DNA from: Acanthosepion pharaonis
Taxonomy: Eukaryota > Mollusca > Cephalopoda > Sepiida > Sepiidae
Assembly: GCA_903632075.3 (NCBI GenBank)
Contig: CAHIKZ030000809.1
Coordinates: 166,501-230,500 of the forward strand
Length of the DNA stretch: 64,000 nt
Reading direction: 5' to 3'
Shown: piece after piece, positions 21,176 through 32,712 of the stretch
How the letters are laid out: each line of letters begins with the position of its first letter
How positions within the stretch are numbered: position 1 is the first letter of the stretch
Made by a program: the position numbers and the translations under genes
The notes under the pieces: generated by a model
Told to the model about the DNA's origin: nothing
Databases searched by the model: none
The model's input: only the letters and a program-made list of their open reading frames with translations

Positions 21176-21410
21176 AAAATAGAAGAGAAGAATGTAATAA
21201 TAACAATAATAGATAGCCCTTGGGGAACTCCCTGGTGAGTGAAGATTATTGGTCCTTAAGAAACACTCCTGAACTATGACACACTCACTGAGCACCATGA
21301 GTAAACAAAGGCAGACTTTTTAAGTCACTTACAGTAGCCTGTAAAATTAGTTTATTATAGCTTCTTAAGTTGTAATAATTGTTGGTAATTATCATTACAG
21401 TAGATTAAAG
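21176..21410. other. Possible 3' flank or LTR remnant of the gypsy element
   Basis: Located where a 3' LTR is expected, but no matching 5' copy was recognised. Confidence 0.25.
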
Positions 21411-21727
21411 TGTTAATTCATGAATTTGGTGACATAGTTATTTTGAGTTCAATTCCTGGGACAGGTAGTATGTACTTGAACTGTATAGAAATAGGGTGAG
21501 CAATAAATAAGAACAAGATGAAAATATCCTGATACATAGACAACAGAATGAGAAAAATCTACCCACCTCCCCCATAAATCAAATAAAGCTTTTGGGAAGC
21601 CCTGAAGATTGACAGATCCCTGAAAAAAGCCAGAGTTCACAAGATTGATAACAACAACAAAGATGAGGACATTAGTCCAATTGTAAATAATGATAACTGC
21701 TCATCCCAGAAATTCAGACAGAAATAA
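21411..21727 (+). mobile_element. SINE of the dimer family, ordinary monomer
   Basis: The only simple head-to-tail copy of this family in the window. The head is 'atgaatttggtgacatag' followed by a B-box-like 'ttgagttcaattcctggg'; the tail carries 'aaagatgaggacattagtcc' and 'cagaaattcagacag'. The body is diverged and contains 'aaataaagcttttggg'. Confidence 0.65.
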
Positions 21728-21739
21728 TCTTTGTATCTT

Positions 21740-22561
21740 ATACATTGTGGTAGTTACAATAAATAATAAAATAAAATAAAAAGAAATATACTCTTTTCCC
21801 ATCATTTGACAGCAAACAAACGAAACAGAAAAACCAGCAGATTTTATTCCCAGAATTTCAAAACGAGTACCTTCTTCTTTTTACCACTTTGCTTAACCAG
21901 AATCAGATTCAGGTATGACTGTTAGCCTAAACCCAGGCATGAAATTAAAAAAAAAAAAAAAAGACTGCAGCCTCTTATGGTCCCTTCACATAAACAACAG
22001 CATCCATTTCCCCTACTTGCATTTTAGAAGTCAAAAGAGAACCTAACTTGCCTTTGCAATTTCTCACTGTAATGAAGAAGACCTACTGTTTCTCTCTGTG
22101 CTTATGGACACTCTAAGAGTCAGAGAATTACTTTGAACCTGCCACAAACACTTATGTGAATATAAATCATATCACTCAAACATTGTAGTTATTCACAGTA
22201 GAATCTTTCCTTTTTCGCACAAAGTGGCTCACATAAGAATATAAATAATTTCCTTTGCATTTTCAATAAAGTTTTCAGTCACTAACCTTGTTAACTCTAA
22301 GATCAGACAAAAAAAGAAAGAGAAACACATTTATGAAAAATCATCCATGGGGTAAAGTTGGGATGAAAAGCAACATTTGCCAGTGAGAAGTAACCTAGAT
22401 TTAAAACAGTCTGTTATTAGACTGATAAATGTTTCCATCTTTTCCAGAATGTTAGAGGAAATCTTTGATGTCTTTTTTAAAGGTTTCCTCACCTCCTTAT
22501 TGCTTGCACAACTAATATTTTCTGTCGAGTTTAGTCAAATGTGTTTAAATGAATTCTTCCT
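21740..22561. other. Unassigned A+T-rich DNA
   Basis: Nothing recognised apart from a 16-A run near 21948-21962. Confidence 0.4.
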
Positions 22562-22562
22562 G

Positions 22563-22612
<50 letters not shown>
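22562..22612. repeat. (CA)n(TA)n microsatellite
   Basis: About 7 CA units followed by about 18 TA units. Confidence 0.95.
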
Positions 22613-22616
<4 letters not shown>

Positions 22617-22692
22617 TCAAACGCTAATATTCCATGATTATAATTTATTACATTGGAGTCATAATCACAATTCAATTCATCAGACCTACAAA

Positions 22693-22695
<3 letters not shown>

Positions 22696-22730
<35 letters not shown>
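22696..22730. repeat. (TA)n microsatellite
   Basis: About 17 TA units immediately left of a repeat of family F (22731). Confidence 0.95.
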
Positions 22731-22735
<5 letters not shown>

Positions 22736-22790
22736 TGGGTGGACTCCCTCATTGCAGATGACAAATGAGGGCTCAGTAAAATAAAGAGGT
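22731..22790 (+). repeat. TA-anchored dispersed repeat F, copy 1
   Basis: 'ggtggactccctcattgc' followed by 'aaatgagggctcagtaaa' directly after a TA tract. Related sequence follows TA tracts at 58364 and 62540. Confidence 0.5.
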
Positions 22791-23724
22791 GATCAAATTC
22801 TATGGACATGACTCCTGAGGTCTGCAGGTGTTTTTAGATAGATGGAATATGTGATTCAGCTATTTTGCTTGATTGATTGAAGATCAATTGCCACATGGTT
22901 CCACAAGTGGACAGCAAGTAGCAAGTAAGACTATCATCGAAAGGATCAACATGCTAACAATCTTTTAAAATTTGCATGCTGTTGATCCCAATTTTCAAGT
23001 TGGCCTCATTCAAACATTTGTACAGATGAGAAGCAGGACAACACCTTTGCTTTGATGTTTAGGGGGAAGGAAAAGAGATGGGGCATCATTTCAGATTGTC
23101 TTTGAGTTTGTTTCTGAAATGCAAGAATGGTCTTCCAGCTGATTTTCTTGTTAGAAGCTGGCCAAAGATGAGTTTTTTTTTTAATTCTCTAATCACTCAT
23201 ATGGGAAAACATGTCCTGCCCACCTGAGTGTATATAATTATATTTCTTAAAACTTGTGGACAGAGAAATCAACACTGCATGGTAACTATCTTCAGACCAA
23301 TTGTCACTCCTTGCATAGATTCTATATATTGACCCTCATTGGGAAGTGGGAGGAAGTGGGACACAGGACCTTCACAGTTCACTTATTTAGTGTTAATGGT
23401 TTACATTACTTACAATCCCAATTTTGTTCATTTTATTTATTGACTGATTATTTTTAATTTACTCACTTAGTATGTTTTGTCTATTTTCTTCATTTCTAAA
23501 ATTTTATCTATTAAATAAAAGTTCATTAGATTCAGATTGTGAGATGTTAGTTAATCTTTTGAGTCATGATTGTGGTTTTAGGTAGCATAGTAGGGATTTG
23601 ATTTTGTGTCTGCATTTGGAAATGAGAGAGATCTTTGCTTTAAGAGTTAAATCATGACACAACACAAGTCATGTAACCAATTAGGATCATAGAGGCACTA
23701 TATATACTGCAGCAGTATACATTT
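22791..23724. other. Unassigned DNA
   Basis: No recognised coding or repeat signature. The region 22850-23160 is moderately complex and may be an old repeat. Confidence 0.35.
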
Positions 23725-23990
23725 TAGGCAAGGTAGCCTGATGGAGCACAATCCTCTCCAGACTGGTTTGAATCCAGAGATTTCCTTCTCCTAGACTGGT
23801 TGTCAGCCATGGCTATAGGACCTAGTCTGATCTGCTATTTTGTCCACAGCTGAGTGGGGAGAAAAGATGGATTAATATCTTGGCCAAGGTTATTTTTGAC
23901 GAAGTGAATGTAACAAACTAGGATTTGAACTTGGGTCTCTGATTTCTCCTTCTGAGATATTGACCATTACACCAAATGTGCATCCTTAGG
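23725..23990 (-). mobile_element. tRNA-derived SINE, family A, diverged
   Basis: The minus-strand head 'tttggtgtaatggtcaa' has a B-box-like 'caagttcaaatcctagt'. The body follows with 'ttggccaagatattaatcc' and 'ggtcctatagccatgg'. The 3' portion is diverged. Confidence 0.6.
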
Positions 23991-24476
23991 ATTGATGCAA
24001 AAGATGATTGCTAATATAGATAGTGATTATGTATCAAAGGAAAAAACTTAGCACATTGAAAAATCTGGTAATAAATTTATTTTATCAGGTAAGTTTTTAA
24101 TACTTACCTCATCAGACTGAAATTACAAAATGGTTTAACTTTACCCAGACAATATCTTAAAAATTATTTTTAAAATAAATCACAAGAGAACATGTAGTAA
24201 AGTCTAAATTACTTAATGTAGAAAAAAATTTTCAAGGAGATTTATATTATTAAAAAGAGGAGTTGGGGGGAGGAAAAGGGAGAAGCAATGTGTCAACACA
24301 ATGAACATTGTGGGATGGAGACATACAAATGACAATGAAATACATTGGAATTCAATATACCTAATTCATTTTCTTAACTATAAAATATATTATATACATA
24401 TATACCTACACAGATACATGTACACATATACATACATATAAACAACTACATACACATACATAAACATCTACACAAT
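23991..24476. other. A+T-rich DNA
   Basis: Nothing recognised; 24385-24476 is a degenerate ATAC/TACA-rich tract. Confidence 0.4.
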
Positions 24477-25125
24477 ATATATATATATATATTTGTGTAT
24501 TTAGGCAGCAATCCTTCTTTCATGCACATTTCATTGAATACAACAGACAAGGTACTTTGATTTAGTTTTTATACAATTTCTCATATGATCTAATATTTTT
24601 TTTCTTTTCAGATGATAAGTTATATAAAGACTGGCTGAATGTTTCTTTTTTCCAAACGCTTTTGGCTATACATTTAGCCATTTTCAAGGCTGAAATATTT
24701 TAACTGTTAAATAAGAAATAAAATATTCATAATATACTTGTTAACAACACAAATATAATAGCATCATCTACATGGAAAAAAAGGTTAAAAATAATGGAAG
24801 CCTTATTAATAAAAGCAAACCAAAACTCAATAATATCAACTGTGAACATGGACACAATATCTTGACTGTGTTTTGAAAAATGAAAACATTATAGAAATAC
24901 ATACATGCAAGAAACTATTTCTTATTTAACAGTTAAAATTTTTTATCCTTGAAAATGGCTAAAAGCACTTGGAAAAAAAGAACATTCAAATAGTTTTATA
25001 TAATTTATCATCAGAAAAGAAAAAAATTATTAGATCATATAAGAAATTGTATAAAAAACTAAATCAAAGTACCTTGTTTGTCATATTCAATGAAATGTGC
25101 ATATATATATATATATATATATATA
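24477..25125. mobile_element. Foldback element D, copy 1
   Basis: Inverted arms of about 200 bp (24522-24720 and 24917-25100) enclose a 196-bp spacer. Paired landmarks are 'gcacatttcattgaatac' with 'attcaatgaaatgtgc', and 'taactgttaaataagaaata' with its exact complement. The left end extends to 'tttaggcagcaatcc'. (TA)n tracts abut both outer ends (24477-24492 and 25101-25125). The spacer ('aataatggaagccttatt') recurs inside the copy at 50322, so arms and spacer move as one unit. No coding capacity. Confidence 0.8.
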
Positions 25126-25260
25126 CACATGCATACACACATCCAAATATAATACACTTACATATACATATATACACATGCATCTGCATAGTACATATAT
25201 AGACATACACACATCCATATATACACACAAACACACACCTGCACACATGCATAAATACAC
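25126..25260. repeat. Degenerate CA/TA-rich simple sequence
   Basis: Interspersed ACAC, ACATAT and CATACA motifs continuing from the TA tract at 25101. Confidence 0.8.
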
Positions 25261-25560
25261 TAAGACATATACATAAATTAAAGCATATGACTTTCAATAA
25301 CCACCATAAATAGACAAATTTTATTTGTAATATTACCACACATGATAATAAGTAAAAGGAAAAAATGAAAAATGAGCAAGTTAACCAGTTTCGAACCTTG
25401 CTGTACAGAGATAAATCAAGGTTAATAAATATTATCAATAAAAGGAATGGAATGCATGTAAGGAAAAAAATAAAAATTTAAATGGAAATCAATTGGATGC
25501 CAAGGACAAAATCCTTCTGTTTACAGAGTGAAAGTTTCATAGATAAAATATATATGGTCT
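25261..25560. other. A+T-rich DNA
   Basis: No recognised feature. Confidence 0.4.
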
Positions 25561-25567
25561 CTAATAT

Positions 25568-25765
25568 GTGAAGGTGGTAATTAGATTGAGACCTACTCAG
25601 GATGGAAAGGGAGTCTACACTGAAATTAGCCCACAATTGTGGTTATCTATCAGGTGTTCCACAAAGGTAGACCCGTATGTATTAGACAGAACATCTGATC
25701 ATGAAAAATTAGAGTTCCAGATTTTTGTGGGCATGTGTTGTTTGCTCCTAGAATCCAGCTCTTGA
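25568..25765 (+). pseudogene. Weak kinesin-motor-like fragment
   Basis: The frame reads 'VKVVIRLRPTQDG' and later 'PQLWLSIRCSTKV'. The first resembles the beta-1 strand and RxRP motif that opens kinesin motor domains, and the second resembles the following strand in KIF15-type kinesins. The remainder ('YVLDRTSDHEKLEFQIF') could correspond to the 'FDHV...TQExVF' segment, but the P-loop (GQTGSGKT) is not found downstream. There is no convincing splice acceptor; a stop codon lies two codons upstream and the frame ends at 25765. It may be a decayed exon or retrocopy, or chance resemblance. Confidence 0.3.
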
Positions 25766-25849
25766 GGCTTCTTCTTATGTAGTGCATACTGCAACTACAT
25801 TTAAAGATTTTCAATAAATATTGCAAAATAATTGTAAAAAAAAATACAA

Positions 25850-25949
25850 TTATATATATATATATATAAATAAAATTCTATTTATATATATATAAATAAA
25901 TAAAATTCTATTTATATATATATATATATATATATAAAATAAATAAAAT

Positions 25950-25986
<37 letters not shown>

Positions 25987-26090
25987 CTGTTTATATATAT
26001 ATATATATATAAATAAAATTTATTTATATATATATATATATAAATAAAATTCTATTTATATAAATATATATATATATATATAAAAATAAA

Positions 26091-26126
<36 letters not shown>
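25850..26126. repeat. Compound TA array with 'AATTCTATTTA' spacers
   Basis: TA tracts alternate with seven spacers of the type 'ataaaattctattta' (one without C, one with 'ctg'). This higher-order pattern shows that unit duplication, and not just slippage, built the array. Confidence 0.95.
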
Positions 26127-26129
<3 letters not shown>

Positions 26130-27164
26130 GATGTGGGCAAAGGAAAGAGGAGTTGGTAAGGCCTGAAGTTAATGCATTTGTTGGGTTGATTGACTGAGAT
26201 CACAGTGGTGACACTCAGAGAGGCCTGGAGTGGATTAGTGAAGCTTGATATGCCCCACAAATCTGAATAAGTTGTTTATGAGTGACTTTCTTAAAGCAAA
26301 TCTGGTTAAGTATCAGGACAGACTAGGCTCTCTAGCTGTGTCTTGCAACCAGTCTAGAAGAAAGAAAACTATTCAAAACAAGTTATGTAGTGTTGGCAAA
26401 GTGCATACCATGCAGCCACTGGAGTGAAGATATTCACTAACCATCCTATGTGCTCAGATCTGGCACAAGGCCAAGTTTATTGTGCGGTATCCGAGCTCGT
26501 AGGCTTGGCCAAAAATTCCCTGTAGACCCCATAAAAAATGGGATTGGGTAGCTGTCTTCAAGATGAGACTCTTCTCTTTGACATAGCCTCATCTGGGGAT
26601 CCTCTCTGCCCAGAGGCAGAGAGTTTGACCAGCACACTCGGAAGCAATCCGGATAGTGCAGCCACTGGAGTGATTATGGAGTTTACGATTGCTGCAGTAC
26701 AAAAAGCAGTGGCAAACCAAATTTATATGTGTAAATGACAAGTTGTCATTACTTCCAGAGGTAAAAGGAAATGGAATAAATTTCAACAAGGTGATATTTT
26801 CATATATTTTTATATAACAGAGTAGTAACAAAGGCAAGAAAATAAACGAGTATACTTGTAAAGGAAAGACATTAAAAGTTAAGAATTGTGTGTGTAAGTT
26901 CAGTCACTTAGAGACTGAACTTACACACGCAGTTCATAAAAAAAGATAAAAGATATCCCCATGCTCGAGATCAAGGTCCCATTTGATGTTGTCACTAAAG
27001 CATTCTGGGAGCAAAAGACAATGAGAAGACAGAATGCCTCACCTTTTTCTGTTTAACAGCACCCTCAAACAGTTTCATGGTGAAGTCAAGTGGGGATAAT
27101 CCAGATAATTAAGTGTAAAATGGGCTTGTGAACTATGATCTCAACTGAAGTTAAATAAAAAAAA

Positions 27165-27167
<3 letters not shown>
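26127..27167. other. Unassigned DNA, less A+T-rich at 26420-26700
   Basis: Nothing recognised in 26127-26880. Frames on both strands at 26446-26738 overlap and neither resembles a known protein. A hairpin lies at 26890-26928. Confidence 0.35.
26890..26928. repeat. Perfect 16-bp hairpin
   Basis: 'gtgtgtaagttcagtc' (26890-26905) pairs exactly with 26913-26928 across a 7-nt loop 'acttaga'. No T-run follows, so it is not an obvious terminator. Confidence 0.9.

Positions 27168-27204
<37 letters not shown>
27168..27204. repeat. (TA)n microsatellite
   Basis: About 18 TA units followed by a short GT-rich stretch. Confidence 0.95.
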
Positions 27205-27209
<5 letters not shown>

Positions 27210-27292
27210 ATATATAAAATATAACTTGATAATTGATAGGGATAATTCCAAATAGGATATAAATCCAAACAGAGCTTAATGTAAGAACGGAT

Positions 27293-27885
<593 letters not shown>

Positions 27886-28520
27886 AAAGAAATCTGTATA
27901 TTTTTTAACATATGCATAGACAAGCACACACCAGTAGTCATTGAACTGTAAATACTTTAATCTGGTATTTATGCTAAAAAATGTGTGATTGTTGTTGTTA
28001 CAATAGAAGATGAAACAGCATATTCATTTCTAGGTGTATCTGATTTTAAAAGGAAAGGTTCAACCCATGAAAAACATTTTTCTCTTTGATCGTACAGGAA
28101 AACTGGAGATACAAAAAAAAAAAATAAGTAAGACATGACAGTACAAAAACTTTATTCATCTATGTAAATCAAGATCCTTTCACACAGATATATATATATA
28201 ATGGGTGTATCTTGGCCGCAAATGTTCATTCAGACAAACTGTGTTGAAGAAAAACAAGTTAGGTCGATTATATTTTTAATTTTTTCCTTGCTGGTAGATT
28301 AGTTTTCTTATATTGGATTTGAATGTGTAAAGCAACTCTTCCTAAATTGTGTCAAACTTTCAGTTGGCTTCAATCATTATCAAGAAAGTTAGAAAAGAGA
28401 TTGAATTCAGTCAGTGTGACAGTTTGGAATGATTTTAAAGTTTGAGTTCAGAACATTTTTATTTTTATATGAATCTTGAATATTAACAGCAAAATTATAA
28501 TGAAAATGCCAAACATTATA
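27886..28520. other. A+T-rich DNA
   Basis: No recognised coding or repeat signature; the 3' part may be upstream LINE sequence too diverged to see. Confidence 0.4.
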
Positions 28521-28524
28521 AACA

Positions 28525-28890
28525 AGATGCTACAGAACCATCCTTGGCATCTCCCTTGATGACAGCATCACAAATGATGCAGTACAAGACTATTAAGCAA
28601 GAACCAGGTCTGTTCAAAGACCTCATATCAACCATGAAGAACAGAAAGTTGAAATGATATTGCCCAGTCAGAAGATCTAACAATCTTTCCACTGCTATCT
28701 GACAAGGTACCACATTAAGCAAAAGAGGAAGAGGTAGACAGAGGTAAAAATGGTCTGACAATGTTACTTCATGGATTAGAAGATCATTTACAGAGCCCCA
28801 GACATTGACATGCAACCGAAACATATGGAGGGAGCTTGTCAGCTTTGCAGGGACACTATGATTACATCTGGACATGATTGAGTCATATTA
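28525..28890 (+). pseudogene. LINE ORF2 C-terminal fragment
   Basis: On the plus strand 'RCYRTILGISLDDSITNDAV' matches 'xRxLRIxWxDxVTNxxV', the block after the reverse transcriptase core in several LINEs. Further on, broken by stops, are 'QKRKRQTEVKMV' (normally GKRxRGRxxxxW.D) and, in another frame, 'WRELVSFAGT' (normally RxxWRxLV). The longest open frame here, on the minus strand, is a shadow of this relic. Confidence 0.6.
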
Positions 28891-29396
28891 GTGCACCTTT
28901 AACTTGCAACTTTAAAAAGTGGATATTTTAAATTCTGGAAGCCCTTTATGTAAGAGAATTGTGGCCAAAAATAAATTAAGTCAATTATGAGTATAGTAAC
29001 AAAGTTATTAAATGTTTGTAGCAGTGAAGTTTTATATAATAATATACTAAATTAAAATATTATAATTAAAAAATCTTTTTATTTTTTTTTAAATTACAAA
29101 GGTTACCTCCCTTGCATAACTGAAAATTTTGAAAATGAACAGGGGAAAAAATATTTTGAATTTATGGAGTTACTGTATACACATTCACAAATATTTTAAG
29201 CCCTTGAAGATAGTCTCAGATGAAATTAAAAATACTTGGGAAAATAAAAATTATTTGAAGGAAAAATTTGGTATTTTTCTTGATCAATTTTCTATAGCCA
29301 TCAAGAAATTAATTCATGGACTTGAAAGGATTAAAACTAAAATAAATAGACATAATACATCTAAATTATTTAACTAAACCTGCTTGAATATACATA
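28891..29396. other. A+T-rich DNA
   Basis: No recognised feature. Confidence 0.4.
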
Positions 29397-29879
29397 CATG
29401 GACAAAATTATGGGACAGATGCAGAAAATTTAGAAATAGGATTTAAACTCATACATATGTTAGCTGAAAACACTATAATAAGCATTCTTGAATTGATGTT
29501 TCACTGGCATTTATGGTAACCAATAATGATTTGTGTTAATTTTTACTTAATTAGCATAAGTGGCAAAATCATTTATTTGAAATTTAACCTGTAGTGCTAA
29601 ATCTTATCTAATTTTTTAGTAACAAGTTTATAAGTGCTACTTTTTTGTTGAAAATATCTCCAAAGAAAAACATTCCTGAAACTAAAAGGACTGAAATCAT
29701 TGCATCGTTCAATGAAGGGTTATCCCAAGTCAAAATTGCAAGAAAAGTGAAATGTTCAAGAAGTGGTGTACCATTAAAAGATATAACAAAAACAATTCTT
29801 TCAAAAATCATGATGGTCAAAGCCAGAAATGCTGTACAAACTCAAGGGAAAACAGACTGCTAAAGAGGGTATCTCTAGA

Positions 29880-30318
29880 CCAGTAGTTCCCAACCTATTT
29901 GAGCCATGTCCCACTTTGGTATTTCTAAAATTCTGGTGTCCTCACCCCCTGTAATATTTAATTCTTACTATTCAAAATTTTACTGCAATTCATGTGAAGG
30001 AAGCTTAAAAGGCTTAAAAACTTTGTCTCTAAACAAGCCTCCAAAGACCATGGTGTCCATGAAAGAGAAAAATTAAAAAACAAAAAGACAGTTAAATATA
30101 TATAAAGTTTCAAAACATATAATAGAGAACAGAAAGGTAGAAATATAAAATATTTGAATGAAAGTTTATTCTGTAATATACTTTGATCATTTTAATCAGG
30201 AAATAATAATGCAAAATGAAATTTGAGTTCATGTTGGTATAGTAAGCCAAAGGGTACACATCCTATGCAAACCCAAGTAAAAATATTACCATGCGCCCCA
30301 CATTCAGAATCATTGCTG
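29880..30318. mobile_element. hAT-like MITE inside the Tc1 element
   Basis: The insert interrupts the transposase between 'RVSL' and 'GDRKNSS'. Its left end 'cagtagttcccaacc' resembles the hAT terminus CAGnGGTTCCCAAC. The right end read inward, 'caatgattctgaatg', is a weak match. The flanks 'ctctagac' and 'ctgtaggt' agree at 5 of 8 positions, consistent with an old 8-bp target duplication. Length (about 439 bp) equals that of the hAT MITE at 54739-55177, but their sequences differ. Confidence 0.55.
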
Positions 30319-30561
30319 TAGGTGATAGAAAAAACTCTTCTAATGTTACTGCTGAATTTTGAGAGGCAACAAAGTGATATCGACTCACACAGTGAGAAGA
30401 AGATGAGTAGAAGCAGGCCTCAAAGGATGTAAAGTTAGAAAAAAAAAACATTGCTGTCTGAGGTTAATAAGAAAAAGAAACTTTCTTTTGCAAAAGAGCA
30501 TGAAAATTGGACAACTGAGGATTAGGCCAAAATTGTCTGGTCTGATGAAAGCAACTTTAAA

Positions 30562-30677
30562 GTAAGTTCCTTTATTAGTTGAAACTAATTTATTGAGCAT
30601 AATTGATTTTATTACACCTATTAATACTGTATTTCTATTAAACAGAAAATTATCCCTAAAATTTTTATTTTTATCAG
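30562..30677 (+). other. Intron-like segment in the Tc1 transposase
   Basis: A 116-nt segment starts 'gtaagttcc' and ends 'tttttatttttatcag' with a pyrimidine-rich tract. Removing it joins 'WSDESNFK' to 'IFATPRAVH' in the same frame; keeping it shifts the frame. It has the features of a spliceosomal intron and lies just after the first catalytic Asp. A small insertion with chance GT...AG ends is the alternative. Confidence 0.55.
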
Positions 30678-31330
30678 ATTTTTGCAACCCCCAGAGCTGT
30701 TCATTGAAGAGTTGGGGAAACATGATACTTAATGTATTGCCTCAACTGTAAAATTTGAAGGTGGGAGTATAATGGTTTGGAGCTTCATGTCATCGTCCAG
30801 GACAGAAATATTATTCACATGTGAGGGTAGAATGAATTCAAACACATACACAAGCATGTAAGGCCAATATTACCAACCTTCATTAGAGAAAATTTTCAAC
30901 AATAACATACCAGATGGAGTAATCTTCCAACAAGAGTGCACCATGCCATACATCCAGAATTTCGAAGGGTTGGTTTGAAAAGAAAAAAATGAGGGTAATG
31001 AAGTGGCCTCCTCACTCCCCTGACCTGAATCCTATTGGACATTTGTAGTCATGCTTAGGTAAAAGAGTGAGGGTGCACAAATATTCTTTAAAACATGAAT
31101 TAGAAGCCAAACTTCACGAAGAATGGCAGAAAATCAAACCTATTACTTGTGCTTAGCTGGATTCCAATATGCAAAAGTGCATAAAGGCAGTTATAAAAGC
31201 AAAAGAAGCCCACACCAAGTATTAAATATAGGTTAAATTTATTTCAAAAGCTTTGTTCGTTTTCTTTAAATGATAAAAGAAATGAATTTCAATTATATTT
31301 CAATTATTATTCCCTATAATTTTGTCCATG

Positions 31331-31352
31331 GATATATATATATATATATATA
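31331..31352. repeat. (TA)n microsatellite
   Basis: Directly abuts the right end of the Tc1-like element, where the TA target would be. Confidence 0.9.
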
Positions 31353-31822
31353 TCATATTTAATCGTTATATTTATTTTTTATATGTTTATATTTGATTTG
31401 TAACCTGTAGTCGATATTAAATTTGTCAAATTTTCTCAATTACAAAGCGACCCTTTAAGTAAACGCAATTTCACTTTCCTTCGCCCCATCTCTCTTCCCC
31501 ACCTTGTCTTTCCCTTCCTCTTATTCTAACATTAAATTGTCTATGGTGTGTGTATGTCACCACGAAATGTATCTTTATACATCCGACAACATTCATTTTT
31601 TTCTCTCACTTAAACCCCTTCCATCCACCTCTCCTAATATTCTCTCTGTTAAGGTTTAATCTCCCTCACCCTCATACTTACACTCTCTCTAAATGCTGTT
31701 TTTATTTCTGGAGTGTTTTTTTTCTGTTTTCCTTTTGAATTTGTAGGTCTGATGAATTGGATCGTATTTACAATTCCAATGGAATAAATTATAACCATGG
31801 AATATTAGTGTTTAAGCCTTTT

Positions 31823-31870
<48 letters not shown>

Positions 31871-32239
31871 ATGTATGTATGTATATGTGTGTGTGTATGT
31901 GTGTGTATATGTGACTGTTTCAGTACTGTGCCAAGTCCAAATGTCAAAGAGAGTGAGTTTGCTATTTGATTAGTCCCTCCAAACTATAAAAACCAACTTA
32001 CTGCAGATATTTCAAAAGAGTTGTACAAGTTAACTCCACCTTGATTTCCACTCAATACACTATACCCCAGGTTGGATACATGTGTCTCAGATGAGAGAGA
32101 CTCGTACACAGATATAAATGTACATTTTTAAAGCCATTTTTGAGCATCCCCCAGCACCATCTTCCCATCCTTAATGTAATATAGCAATCAATCAGAACAC
32201 CATTGGTCACTTCCAAACAATTTTGTCAAAGCTTGAGTA
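31353..32239. other. Unassigned DNA with a TA/GT microsatellite
   Basis: 31825-31911 is a (TA)n(TGTA)n(TG)n tract. The pyrimidine-rich stretch 31470-31740 and the rest show nothing recognisable. Confidence 0.45.
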
Positions 32240-32408
32240 TGAAGGTGGGCTGAAAACTTCATAGGCTGACAATGAAAGAGTGATGCTAGTGCTGCGAAAT
32301 CTTGCATGCATTAATTTCAACTCTTCTTCTATGGTTCATTTCCAGGTCAATTGATACCTGACTGTTCAAAGAAGACCTCACAAGTAACTAGCAGCAACTT
32401 CTCTTGAA

Positions 32409-32712
32409 AATGGACAAAATTTGACATTCATGTTGACATGGTTACTATATTAGCAGAAGATGCTTCATCTTTATCAGCAGTGCAAAAGTGGGCAACGGAA
32501 TCTAGGAGGGAAGGGGAGGGTTTTGAATAGGACTTAATGCCTGGATGTCCTGCAACTGCCACCACCGGGGAAAACATTTATTATGTTCCCCATATGGTGA
32601 AAGTTAACTATAATTCAAATAGCCAATGTTATTACTTAGCCTGTGAGTGAGTTGAGAATATTCTGCTCAATAAACTTGGCATGACAAAGGTTTCTGCTCA
32701 GTTGGTACCACT
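32409..32712 (+). pseudogene. Mariner transposase, N-terminal part
   Basis: 'DIHVDMVTILAEDASSLSAV' and 'QKWATESRREGEGFE', then 'GCPATATTGENIYYVPHMV' (normally GRPxTATTEENIxxVHxMV) and 'VENILLNKLGMTKVSAQLVP' form the DNA-binding part of a mariner transposase with the usual 'GRP' and 'LGMxKVSARWVP' landmarks. The frame stops at the insertion boundary. Confidence 0.8.

Larger units (their letters stand above)
29645..31140 (+). pseudogene. Tc1-type transposase remnant
   Basis: The N-terminal helix-turn-helix part reads 'KRTEIIASFNEGLSQVKIAR' and 'KVKCSRSGV' (29690-29775), then in another frame 'ENRLLKRVSL' before the MITE. The code resumes at about 30319 with 'GDRKNSSNVTAEF', 'VNKKKRLSFAKEHENWTTED' and 'AKIVWSDESNF' (first catalytic Asp in WSDES). 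After the intron-like segment come 'IFATPRAVH', a region with shifts, 'FQQECTMPYIQNF' (normally FQQDNxPxHxS, second Asp lost to Glu) and a frame carrying 'WPPHSPDLNPIGHLWSCLGK' with the third acidic region. Several stops are present. Confidence 0.8.
29397..31330 (+). mobile_element. Tc1-like DNA transposon, nested and decayed
   Basis: Terminal inverted repeats 'catggacaaaattatggg' (29397-) and its complement 'ccctataattttgtccatg' (to 31330) bound the element. It is preceded by TA; the right TA is altered. It contains a transposase relic (29645-31140), a hAT-like MITE (29880-30318) and an intron-like segment (30562-30677). About 1.4 kb remains after removing the two, a normal Tc1 size. Confidence 0.85.

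Noticed and set aside
22377..22761. Reading frames rich in Ile-Tyr
   Set aside because: They are translations of (TA)n microsatellites; the same applies to all similar frames in the window.
28516..28875. 119-codon minus-strand frame
   Set aside because: The plus strand carries recognisable LINE ORF2 motifs, so this is a shadow frame.
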